NCBI GenBank assembly: GCA_012728855.1
Contig: JAAYEH010000422.1
Coordinates: forward strand, 1 to 33,754
DNA: 33,754 bases
Reading direction: 5' to 3'
DNA from: Rhodopirellula sp.
GTDB taxonomy: Bacteria > Planctomycetota > Planctomycetia > Pirellulales > Thermoguttaceae
This document shows, one piece after another, positions 16,312 through 24,259 of the stretch (the first letter of the stretch is position 1; each line of letters opens with the position of its first letter). The translations under genes and the position numbers were made by a program. The notes beneath the pieces are model-generated. The model had not been told where the DNA came from and did not search any database. It saw only the letters and a program-made list of their open reading frames with translations.

Positions 16312-16317
16312 TATAAT
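16312..16317 (+). promoter_or_regulatory. Perfect -10 box upstream of glucan phosphorylase
   Basis: TATAAT matches the sigma-70 -10 consensus exactly, 47 bases before ATG 16364. No good -35 box is found 16-18 bp upstream. If used, transcription would begin near 16324, which rules out the in-frame ATGs at 16283 and 16316 as starts. Confidence 0.4.
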
Positions 16318-16363
16318 GGCGTACTTTGGATCATTCGCGCAGTTCCGGATTTGGGCTAACACT

Positions 16364-18562
16364 ATGAGTCAAACCGACGCTCCTGCTTCCCCCCACGTCA
16401 GCGCCTCCACCATCGTCGGTCTCTCGGCGGAGACGATGTACGATAAGTGCATGGCGCTGGCTGGTAATCTCTGGTGGAGTTGGCACCCCGAGGTGATCAA
16501 TCTGTTCCGCGATCTGGATCCGATCCGTTGGCGGCAACTGGATCATAATCCCATAGCGCTGCTGAAGGAGTTTACTCCGGAGCGCCTAGAGATGCGGGCA
16601 GCCGAGTTGGTTCTGTACAGCCGGATCAACCATGCCTATCGCCGACTGAAAGAATACGTTAGTGAAATACCTCTTTGGGGGCGGACTAATGCCGGAGTCC
16701 TAGGCTCCAAGCCGGTGGCCTATTTTTCGCTCGAATTCGGCGTTCACGAAGCGGTGCCGATCTATTCCGGCGGCCTGGGGGTTCTTTCCGGCGACCATAT
16801 CAAGAGCGCCAGTGGCCTGGGAGTACCGCTGGTGGCGATCGGCCTGTTCTACGATCAGGGGTACTTCAAACAACACCTCGACATGACTGGCTGGCAGCAG
16901 GAGGAGTATCTCGACACCAAGGTAGAGAATCTTCCCATGGAGCCCGCCCGCGGCGCCGACGGAGAGCCGATAACGGTCGAGATACAAACCCGCACAGGCC
17001 GCCTGCTGGCCAAGGTATGGTTGATGCGAGTCGGCCGGGTGCGGCTTTATCTGTTGGACTGCGATGTCGATGGCAACAGTCCCGAGGATCGGGAATTGAC
17101 CAGCCGCCTTTATGGCGGCGACACCCGCACCCGGATTCGGCAGGAACTGGTGGCCGGAGTCGGTGGTGTGCGTGCGTTGCGTGCTTTGGGGATTTCTCCG
17201 GGTGTCTATCATCTCAACGAGGGGCACAGCGCGTTCGCCACCTTGGAGGCGATCCGCGAACGCATGAAAGAAGATGGACGAAGCTTCGACGAATCCCTCC
17301 GCGAGGTAGCGCAATGCACCGTTTTCACGACGCACACGCCCGTCCCCGCCGGGCACGACCGCTTTAATGCCGCGTTGATCGAAGAGCACCTCGGTCCGCT
17401 TCGCGACGAACTGGGGATTTCCCCCGAGCAATTGATGAGCCTCGGGCGCGTCGAACCGAAAAACGAGCATGAGACGTTCTGTATGACCGTGCTGGGGTTG
17501 AAGCTGTCGCGGCGAGCCAACGCCGTCAGCGCCATTCACGGCCACGTCTCACGTCGCATGTGGGCCCATCTCTGGCCGTGGCGGGTCGAGGAGGAGATTC
17601 CCATCGGCCACATCACCAACGGTGTTCACATTCCGAGTTGGCTTGCCTGGCAGATGCAGCAACTGTACGACCGCCAATTCCCACCCGACTGGCACAACCG
17701 CCTCGGTGAACCGCAGATCTGGCAGGGAATTCACAACGTTGACCCGGGCGAATTGTGGGAGACGCACCACGCGCTGAAGAACCTCTTGCTGGCGTTTGTT
17801 CGGCGGCGCGTAAGCCGGCAGTGCCGCCGCCGCGGCGAGAGCGACGATGCCGTGGAAGCGGCTCGCGGCATGCTCGACCCGAACGTGCTGACCATCGGGT
17901 TCGCGCGGCGATTCGCGACCTACAAGCGTGCCGATCTCGTTCTTCGCGATTTGGATCGACTCGACGCCCTGGTCAACGATGCCGATCGCCCGATCCAGAT
18001 CATCTTCGCCGGCAAGGCACATCCGGCCGACCAGGGCGGCAAGGAATTGATTCAGAAGATCGCCAATTTGCGATTCGATCCGCGTTACGCCAACCGAATC
18101 GCCTTCGTCGAGGACTACGACATCAACGTCTGCCGTCATCTGGTCCAGGGCGTGGATGTGTGGCTGAACAATCCCCGCCGTCCCTTGGAGGCTTCCGGAA
18201 CCAGTGGGGAGAAAGCAGTGCTCAACGGGGCGTTGAATCTGTCGATCCTCGACGGCTGGTGGGCGGAAGCCTACGACGGCGGCAACGGTTTTGCCATCGG
18301 GCGTGGGCGGAGCCACGTCCGCGACGCGGAGACCGACGCGCGCGACGCGGAGTATCTCTTCAAGGCACTGGAAGAGGAGGTCGTTCCCCTCTACTACGAT
18401 CGGGACATCGACGGCCTGCCGCGCCATTGGATCAAACGGATGATGAACTCGATTAGCTCGCTGGCATGGCGGTTCAGTTCTCACCGGATGGTCGCCGACT
18501 ACGTGCTGCACAGCTACTTGCCCGCCGCCGGCGGCTTGAGCGTCGACATGAACATCTACTGA
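16364..18562 (+). CDS. glgP: Alpha-glucan (glycogen/maltodextrin) phosphorylase, GT35
   Basis: A 732-residue enzyme releasing glucose 1-phosphate from alpha-1,4-glucans with pyridoxal phosphate, in the cytoplasm. It belongs to the shorter branch of GT35 (N-terminal domain LAGNLWWSWHPEVINLFRDLD). Motifs include YFSLEFGVHEAVPIYSGGLG, YHLNEGHSAFA, ITNGVHIPSW, ARRFATYKRADL, FAGKAHPADQGGK and the PLP-binding segment EASGTSGEK with Lys617, followed by LDGWWAEAYDG. Start 16364 is chosen over two upstream in-frame ATGs because it lies after the TATAAT box and gives the usual short leader before 'VGLSAETMYDKC'; no strong ribosome binding site precedes it. A flavodoxin-fold reductase gene follows after 34 bp and may be co-transcribed. 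Confidence 0.95.
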   Translation: MSQTDAPASPHVSASTIVGLSAETMYDKCMALAGNLWWSWHPEVINLFRDLDPIRWRQLDHNPIALLKEFTPERLEMRAAELVLYSRINHAYRRLKEYVSEIPLWGRTNAGVLGSKPVAYFSLEFGVHEAVPIYSGGLGVLSGDHIKSASGLGVPLVAIGLFYDQGYFKQHLDMTGWQQEEYLDTKVENLPMEPARGADGEPITVEIQTRTGRLLAKVWLMRVGRVRLYLLDCDVDGNSPEDRELTSRLYGGDTRTRIRQELVAGVGGVRALRALGISPGVYHLNEGHSAFATLEAIRERMKEDGRSFDESLREVAQCTVFTTHTPVPAGHDRFNAALIEEHLGPLRDELGISPEQLMSLGRVEPKNEHETFCMTVLGLKLSRRANAVSAIHGHVSRRMWAHLWPWRVEEEIPIGHITNGVHIPSWLAWQMQQLYDRQFPPDWHNRLGEPQIWQGIHNVDPGELWETHHALKNLLLAFVRRRVSRQCRRRGESDDAVEAARGMLDPNVLTIGFARRFATYKRADLVLRDLDRLDALVNDADRPIQIIFAGKAHPADQGGKELIQKIANLRFDPRYANRIAFVEDYDINVCRHLVQGVDVWLNNPRRPLEASGTSGEKAVLNGALNLSILDGWWAEAYDGGNGFAIGRGRSHVRDAETDARDAEYLFKALEEEVVPLYYDRDIDGLPRHWIKRMMNSISSLAWRFSSHRMVADYVLHSYLPAAGGLSVDMNIY

Positions 18563-18596
18563 TCCATGCCACCCGGGAAGATCGAAGGAAACTGCC

Positions 18597-19178
18597 ATGA
18601 AAGTGCTTGTCGTTCTCGGCCATCAATCCAAGGGCAGCTTTTGCCATGCCATCGCCGATACGGCGATGGATGCGTTGTCGGCGGCGGGACACGACTTGAC
18701 CTTTCACGATCTCTATGACGAGCAGTTCGATCCCATTCTGCCTCACCCGGAGATTCCCAAGCAGGCGGAACTGCCGGCGTTGATACGGCAGCATTGCGAC
18801 GAGGTCGCGGCGGCGGACGGTTACGTCGTCGTTCATCCGAACTGGTGGGGCCAGCCGCCCGCGATGCTCAAAGGATGGATCGATCGTGTCTTCCGGCAGG
18901 GGGTGACTTACGAATTCGCAGCCGGGGGCAAGATCAACGGTTTTCTGCAAGGCAAGACGGCGCAGGTCTTCACCACCTCGAACACGCCGCGCGACGTGGA
19001 GTTGCAGTGGTTCGGAGATCCACTGGAGAACCTGTGGAAAACGTGTGTTTTCGATTTCTGCGGTCTGAAGGATTTCGAGCGGCGTAACTTCGAATCCATC
19101 GTTCTTAGCGCCCCCCAGCAGAGGCAAGACTGGCTCGCCGAGGTGCAAGAGATCATCCGCCGGCGATTCCCCCATTGA
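18597..19178 (+). CDS. NAD(P)H oxidoreductase, flavodoxin-2 fold (NQO/KefF-like)
   Basis: A 193-residue flavoprotein with GAAGGAA (18584-18590) six bases before ATG. It has MKVLVVLGHQSKGSFCHAIAD (FMN/FAD phosphate-binding loop), HDLYDEQFDPIL, and the family motif HPNWWGQPPAMLKGWIDRVF followed by GVTYEF; TSNTPRDVE binds flavin further on. These enzymes reduce quinones or act as redox regulators of K+ efflux using NAD(P)H. It follows glgP by 34 bp and precedes the rubredoxin/cytochrome gene by 156 bp on the same strand. It could feed electrons to the redox cluster, but the longer gap makes that uncertain. Confidence 0.85.
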   Translation: MKVLVVLGHQSKGSFCHAIADTAMDALSAAGHDLTFHDLYDEQFDPILPHPEIPKQAELPALIRQHCDEVAAADGYVVVHPNWWGQPPAMLKGWIDRVFRQGVTYEFAAGGKINGFLQGKTAQVFTTSNTPRDVELQWFGDPLENLWKTCVFDFCGLKDFERRNFESIVLSAPQQRQDWLAEVQEIIRRRFPH

Positions 19179-19334
19179 TTCAAACTGGTTAGGATCGGTG
19201 CAGGGATAGTGACCACCTGTCAGGATATTGCGGACCGCGGGGCAGGTATGCAACCTGCAGTTTTTGCGCGGCGATATCATGGCAGTTGAGCGCTTAGTGG
19301 GGCATATCGGCAAGGAACAGCGAAAGGTGCCGTC

Positions 19335-20435
19335 ATGGCGCGCTATGAATGTACGGTTTGCGGCTACGTTTACGATGAATCCAAAGAAGGCCGGAAGTGG
19401 GACAGTCTGGCCGATGGATGGAAATGCCCATTCTGCGGGGCAGAAAGGTCTCAATTCACCGTCGTCGGGGCTGAGCCTTCCGAAGCAACAACCGCGGATG
19501 CTCGCTCACCACGGTTCGGCAATCGGGCCGTTTTCGCTCATCGGGTGTTCGGTTATGCGTTTCTGGCATTGTACGTCGTGCTGCTCGTGCAGATGATCCC
19601 ACGGCTGTGGACGTACCAAGTCGAGTTTCCGGCTCGGACGGTCGTCCATCTCGCGCTGGGAATGGCGATCGGCGCGGCGCTGATCCTAAAGATCTCCATC
19701 GTCCGTTACTTCCGCCGGCTGGAGCAATCGCTGGTGCCGGCACTGGGGACGTCGCTGGTGGTGGGCAGCGTCGTGCTGATCGGGATCTCCGTCCCACCGG
19801 CCTTTCGGGAAGCGGCCGCGACCCGGCGGCTGTTTACCGAGGAAAACCGCCAGCGGGTCCAAACGCTTCTCGCGCGGACAGGGTTGGACGATGCTGACTG
19901 TGCGAGATTCGCTTCCCTCGATTCGTTGCGGGCCGGCCAGCAGATCCTGCGGCAGCAATGCATCGAATGTCACGATCTGCGGCTGGTGCTGGCCAAGCCG
20001 CGAACGCCTCAGAACTGGCGACAGACCGTCAGCCGGATGGCGGACCGCACGACGATGCTCAGCCCGCTCGACGAAAAAGGCCAGTGGCAGGTGACTGCCT
20101 ACCTGGTGGCCCTCTCGCCACAACTCCAGCGGTCGACCCAGCAATTGCGAAATCAGCAGGATCGCCGCCAGCAAGTCCAAGAAAACGCCTCGGCGGTTGC
20201 GACAGAAACCGTAGCGGCCGCCTCCTACGAAGCCGGCCTGGCACAGCAGCTTTTCGAGACGAAATGCTCGCAGTGTCACAAGACGGCCTTGGTCGGCATG
20301 ACGCCTCCCGCGTCACTAGACGAGGCGAAGGCATTGGTTGCCCGTATGGTTGAGGAGGGGCTGGAAGCGACGGAGCAAGAACTCTCCATTCTCGTGCAGC
20401 ACCTCACCAAGACCTACGCGAAGAAATCGGAGTAG
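19335..20435 (+). CDS. Rubredoxin - 3 TM - dihaem cytochrome c fusion protein
   Basis: A 366-residue fusion with GAAAGGTG (19322-19329) before ATG. Residues 4-36 are a short rubredoxin (C6-x2-C9-G and C31-P-x-C34-G, shorter loop than classic rubredoxins). Three TM helices follow at about 71-89, 103-123 and 133-153. The C-terminal part has two haem c motifs, CIECH (209-213) and CSQCH (311-315). The basic loop RYFRRLE between TM2 and TM3 and the odd helix number put rubredoxin in the cytoplasm and the haems in the periplasm, where cytochrome c is matured. It would join cytoplasmic one-electron donors to periplasmic acceptors, though no obvious haem b pair spans the membrane. The next gene starts 6 bp downstream, its ribosome binding site lying within this gene's end. 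Confidence 0.9.
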   Translation: MARYECTVCGYVYDESKEGRKWDSLADGWKCPFCGAERSQFTVVGAEPSEATTADARSPRFGNRAVFAHRVFGYAFLALYVVLLVQMIPRLWTYQVEFPARTVVHLALGMAIGAALILKISIVRYFRRLEQSLVPALGTSLVVGSVVLIGISVPPAFREAAATRRLFTEENRQRVQTLLARTGLDDADCARFASLDSLRAGQQILRQQCIECHDLRLVLAKPRTPQNWRQTVSRMADRTTMLSPLDEKGQWQVTAYLVALSPQLQRSTQQLRNQQDRRQQVQENASAVATETVAAASYEAGLAQQLFETKCSQCHKTALVGMTPPASLDEAKALVARMVEEGLEATEQELSILVQHLTKTYAKKSE

Positions 20436-20441
20436 ACGCCG

Positions 20442-22673
20442 ATGGACCCTCTCACGAATGCTGTCTTGGGCGTCCTCTTCCTTGGCGTCGGAGCGGTGGC
20501 GACCGCGGTGATGTATCGCCTTCGCGGGCAGTCCGGTCCAACCTCCGGCAATTCGGCGGGGGCCTACGGAAATCGCCTCGGACCTCTCAAGACCATTCAG
20601 CCGCGACCGGCAAGTCCGACAGCAGCGCCCTCGCAGGTCCGCCTGCCGCACTTGCCGGCCCCACCGGCGACCGCTCCACAGCGGAGAACAACATCAGAAC
20701 AAACGTCCACGGCCTTGCCCGGCAAGACCGAGACTCATTGGTACCGGGTCGCGCGCATCGACGAGATTGCGGATGGCAGCACTCTGGCCGTGCAGGCGGG
20801 CGCTCGGACGATTGCATTGACGCTCTTGAACGGCCAGTTCGGTGCAATCGACGGTCGATGTCCCCATCAGGGCGGCCCTTTGGCGGAAGGTGTTCTCGAA
20901 GACGGGCTTCTCCGCTGTCCCTGGCACGGTTGGGGTTTCGATCCACGGACGGGCGAGTCGGCCAGCCCGCACCATGAGTCGGTCGGCGCGTATGATGTCG
21001 AAACCCGGCCGGACGGGGTCTACGTGGCTGTCGCAGAGGCGGTCGAGACCTCGCCGACGGTGAGCGACGTCATGGTCGAAACCATGGTCCATTGGGGAGT
21101 GCGCCATGTGTTTGGCATGGTCGGCCATTCCAACCTCGGAATGGCGGAGGCGATCCGCAAGCAAGAGACCCAGGGCAATATCACGTTCTTTGGCATTCGC
21201 CATGAAGGAGCCGCCTCGTTCGCCTGCTCGGCTTATGCAAAGCTCACCGGCAGGCCGGCGGCGTGTTTGACGATCGCCGGCCCGGGAGCGACCAATTTGC
21301 TCACCGGCCTCTGGGACGCGGCCGTGGACCGCGCGCCGGTTCTTGCGTTAACTGGGCAGGTAAAGACGCAGTTTCTTGGGCCCGGCGCGTTTCAGGAAAT
21401 TGACCAAGCTTCGGCATTTCAAGCCGTCGTGGTATGGAGCCAGACGGTCCTTTCCAACAGCAATCACTCGGAACTGATGAGCCTGGCGCTGAAGCACGCC
21501 GTGGTGCAGCGCGGCGTGGCGCATCTGATCCTCCCCGATGAGGTGCAGGTTCTGCCCGTGGCGGAGGCTGCACCATCCGGCCCCGCGGGGCGACTGGCGG
21601 AACTGGCCATCACGCCGGCAGCGGAGTCGATTGCCGGCGCCATGGAGTTGATCGCCGCGGCACATCGCCCGGTCATCATCGTGGGTCATGGGGCTCGCGA
21701 GGCGATAGGCGAAGTCGTGACATTGGCCGAGCGGATCGAAGCACCGATACTCACCACATTCAAGGGCAAAGGGCAGATCGGCGACGATCACCCGTTGGCC
21801 GGCGGGGTGTTGGGGCGAAGTGGAACCCCCATTGCCAGTTCCCTCATGAACGGCGCCGACCTGCTGATTGTCTTTGGCGCGAGTTTTGCCGACCATACGG
21901 GAATCGATCGCAGCAAGCCAATCATTCAAGTCGACTTCGACCGTCTGGCGCTGGCCAAGTTCCACCCGGTCGCCGTGCCAGTCTGGGGCGAGATCGCCAC
22001 CACCGCCGAAATATTCTGCGAGAATCTGCCCAAGAACTTGCCGGCCCGTCAGGCCGCCGCGGCAATCCGCGAAGAGATCTCCCAGCAGTGGCGTGCCTGG
22101 CGGGCGGAAAAGGGCCGGCGGGCTGCCCAGGACCGCGGCCAGGGCATCAGTTCGGCAGCCATCTTTGCCGCTCTCACGCGTCAAACGCCGGCCAATGCCG
22201 TGATCGCGGTCGACGTCGGCAACAACGCTTACTCCTTCGGCCGCTATTTCGAGTGCAGAGAGCAGTCAATCCTGATGTCCGGCTACCTCGGTTCCATCGG
22301 GTTTAGCTTCCCGGCCGCCCTGGGCGCCTGGGCCGCCGCCCCGAAGCGGCCAATTCTCTCGGTCAGTGGCGACGGAGGTTTTGCGCAGTACATGGCCGAA
22401 TTCACGACGGCGGTCAAGTACGGCATGAATATCACCCACATCTTGCTGAACAACAATGAGCTGGGGAAGATCTCCAAGGAGCAGCGCGCTGGGCAGTGGC
22501 CGGTCTGGCAAACGGCGTTGCACAACCCCAGCTTCGCCGAATATGCCAAGCTCTGCGGCGGATGTGGTATCCGCGTAACGCGATCCGATCAGTTGGATTC
22601 GGCTATTGCCGAGGCCCTCGCCTACGAGGGACCGGCCCTGGTGGAAGTCCTTTCCGACGCGGAGTCCGTGTAG
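20442..22673 (+). CDS. Membrane-anchored Rieske - ThDP-dependent enzyme fusion
   Basis: A 743-residue protein with GGAG (20429-20432) inside the end of the upstream gene. Residues 1-29 form a single TM anchor, followed by a basic/Pro-rich linker. Residues about 95-200 are a Rieske [2Fe-2S] domain with C140-P-H142 and C159-P-W-H162. From about residue 205 it is a three-domain thiamin-diphosphate enzyme of the pyruvate oxidase/acetolactate synthase type: catalytic Glu255 (RHEGAA), a central domain (VIIVGHGA...) and the ThDP motif G643-D644-G645 with N670-N671-N672 about 27 residues later. ThDP enzymes decarboxylate 2-oxoacids; a Rieske cluster on the same chain suggests single-electron oxidation of the intermediate rather than carboligation. 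The true substrate is unknown. Positive residues after the anchor place the enzyme in the cytoplasm. Confidence 0.9.
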   Translation: MDPLTNAVLGVLFLGVGAVATAVMYRLRGQSGPTSGNSAGAYGNRLGPLKTIQPRPASPTAAPSQVRLPHLPAPPATAPQRRTTSEQTSTALPGKTETHWYRVARIDEIADGSTLAVQAGARTIALTLLNGQFGAIDGRCPHQGGPLAEGVLEDGLLRCPWHGWGFDPRTGESASPHHESVGAYDVETRPDGVYVAVAEAVETSPTVSDVMVETMVHWGVRHVFGMVGHSNLGMAEAIRKQETQGNITFFGIRHEGAASFACSAYAKLTGRPAACLTIAGPGATNLLTGLWDAAVDRAPVLALTGQVKTQFLGPGAFQEIDQASAFQAVVVWSQTVLSNSNHSELMSLALKHAVVQRGVAHLILPDEVQVLPVAEAAPSGPAGRLAELAITPAAESIAGAMELIAAAHRPVIIVGHGAREAIGEVVTLAERIEAPILTTFKGKGQIGDDHPLAGGVLGRSGTPIASSLMNGADLLIVFGASFADHTGIDRSKPIIQVDFDRLALAKFHPVAVPVWGEIATTAEIFCENLPKNLPARQAAAAIREEISQQWRAWRAEKGRRAAQDRGQGISSAAIFAALTRQTPANAVIAVDVGNNAYSFGRYFECREQSILMSGYLGSIGFSFPAALGAWAAAPKRPILSVSGDGGFAQYMAEFTTAVKYGMNITHILLNNNELGKISKEQRAGQWPVWQTALHNPSFAEYAKLCGGCGIRVTRSDQLDSAIAEALAYEGPALVEVLSDAESV

Positions 22674-22703
22674 ACCGCTCGCCACTCGCAAGGACAATCG
22701 ATC

Positions 22704-24083
22704 ATGACTCCGCTTGCCAATGCTGTTCTCGGCATCTGCTTCCTCGCCATCGGGGTGGTCGCCACCATCGTGATGTACTACACCCGCGGCGCCATGGCCG
22801 GCGCACGGCCGCTGCCAGCCGGCCGTCCGGATGACAAAGCCCCGCCAGAGCCGGAAGAGGAGTACCTGGCGTCATGGCGGAGAACCTCGGACGATCTCGA
22901 GGTCCATATGGCCGACATCCACGAGATGGCGACGACCGGCAAATCAATCCTCGAACCGATGCGAACTCGCAAGAGGATCTTTTCGTGGGACGATCTTCTC
23001 GTCAAAGGGGCACAATTGGCGACGTTCCCGCTCAACGAGCATGAGCCGGTGCGTACCGAGACGATCATCGGTCCGGCGGCGGACCGCCCTCTGGTGATCG
23101 ACACCCCGATCTACGTCAGCCATATGTCGTTCGGCGCCCTCTCCCGCGAGGCCAAGATCGCCTTGGCCCGCGGAAGCGCGGCGGCGCGGACGGCGATGTG
23201 TTCGGGCGAGGGCGGGATCCTGGAGGATGAGTTTGCCGGCGCTTTCAAGTACATCTTCGAGTACGTTCCGAACCTCTACAGCACCAGCGACGAGAACCTG
23301 CGGCGCGTCGATGCGATCGAGATCAAGATCGGCCAGTCGGCCAAACCGGGCATGGGAGGCCACTTGCCGGGCAGCAAAGTCACGGCTGAAATCGCGGCGG
23401 TGCGTGGCCGCCGGCAAGGGGAGGATATCATCAGCCCGGCCCGCTTCCCCGACGTGTTCACCCGCGACGATTTGCGGGGCAAAGTCGATTGGCTCCGCGA
23501 GCGGTCGCTGGGCCGACCGGTGGGGATCAAGATCGCCGCCGGACACATCGAGGCCGATCTGGAATTCGCCCTCTACGCCCGGCCCGATTTCATCACGCTG
23601 GACGGCCGTGCGGGAGCGACGGGCGCCTCGCCGAAGTTCGTTAAAGACGCCACCTCGGTTCCGACCCTCTTCGCGCTCCGTCGCGCGCGAACATTCCTCG
23701 ACGATCGCGGCGCGGATCAGGTCTCGTTGCTGATCACGGGCGGATTGAGAATCTCCCCCGATTTTGCCAAAGCGCTGGCCTTGGGGGCCGACGCCGTCGC
23801 CTTGGGATCCGCGGCGCTGATGGCCATCGGATGCCAGCAATACCGCATCTGCCATACGGGGCGCTGCCCGATCGGAGTCACCTCGCAGGATCCGCGGCTG
23901 CGAGAGCGTCTTTCCGTCGAACAATCGGCGCGGCGGCTGGAGAATTTCCTGCGGACCTCCACGGAAGAACTGAAAGTGTTCGCGCGGCTCACCGGCAAGA
24001 GCGACGTCCACGACCTGACGATCGCGGATCTGTGTACGACCAACTCGGAGGTGTCGAATCATACCGGCATCGAGCATGTGTAA
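22704..24083 (+). CDS. Membrane-anchored FMN/3Fe-4S glutamate-synthase-like protein
   Basis: A 459-residue protein with AAGGA (22690-22694) before ATG. Residues 1-29 are a TM anchor with 19 of 29 positions identical to the anchor of the preceding gene. The rest is the FMN-binding synthase domain of glutamate synthase: SFGALSREAK, GEGG, KIGQSAKPGMGGHLPG, LDGRAGATGASP and a 3Fe-4S motif C377-x5-C383-x4-C388 (QYRICHTGRCPIG). The amidotransferase domain and C-terminal beta-helix of full GltB are missing, so it cannot take ammonia from glutamine by itself. Related stand-alone domains include archaeal GltB and N-methylglutamate synthase subunits. It lies 30 bp after the Rieske-ThDP gene in what looks like an operon and probably exchanges electrons with it or with the rubredoxin. 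Confidence 0.9.
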   Translation: MTPLANAVLGICFLAIGVVATIVMYYTRGAMAGARPLPAGRPDDKAPPEPEEEYLASWRRTSDDLEVHMADIHEMATTGKSILEPMRTRKRIFSWDDLLVKGAQLATFPLNEHEPVRTETIIGPAADRPLVIDTPIYVSHMSFGALSREAKIALARGSAAARTAMCSGEGGILEDEFAGAFKYIFEYVPNLYSTSDENLRRVDAIEIKIGQSAKPGMGGHLPGSKVTAEIAAVRGRRQGEDIISPARFPDVFTRDDLRGKVDWLRERSLGRPVGIKIAAGHIEADLEFALYARPDFITLDGRAGATGASPKFVKDATSVPTLFALRRARTFLDDRGADQVSLLITGGLRISPDFAKALALGADAVALGSAALMAIGCQQYRICHTGRCPIGVTSQDPRLRERLSVEQSARRLENFLRTSTEELKVFARLTGKSDVHDLTIADLCTTNSEVSNHTGIEHV

Positions 24084-24259
24084 CGATCGCACGACAACTT
24101 GCTGGGGTGGAAATCCGAAGGTCGAAAGCCGGGCTGCTCTGTACCTTTCGGTTCCAATGACCGGTTTACCCCCGCTCGGCCGTTGTTTGATCCGGGGTTG
24201 GTGGAGCAGAGACGGAATTGTGATTCCAACAGATGCGACAGCGATTCTTAGGCCGGTTC

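Noticed and set aside
16283..16363. N-terminal extension of the glucan phosphorylase from ATG 16283
   Set aside because: The added 27 residues are not family-like, and the TATAAT box at 16312 would put transcription start after this ATG.
20200..20700. ThDP riboswitch ahead of the Rieske-ThDP gene
   Set aside because: Only 6 bp separate it from the upstream gene and no ThDP riboswitch core was recognised; the gene also uses ThDP rather than making it.
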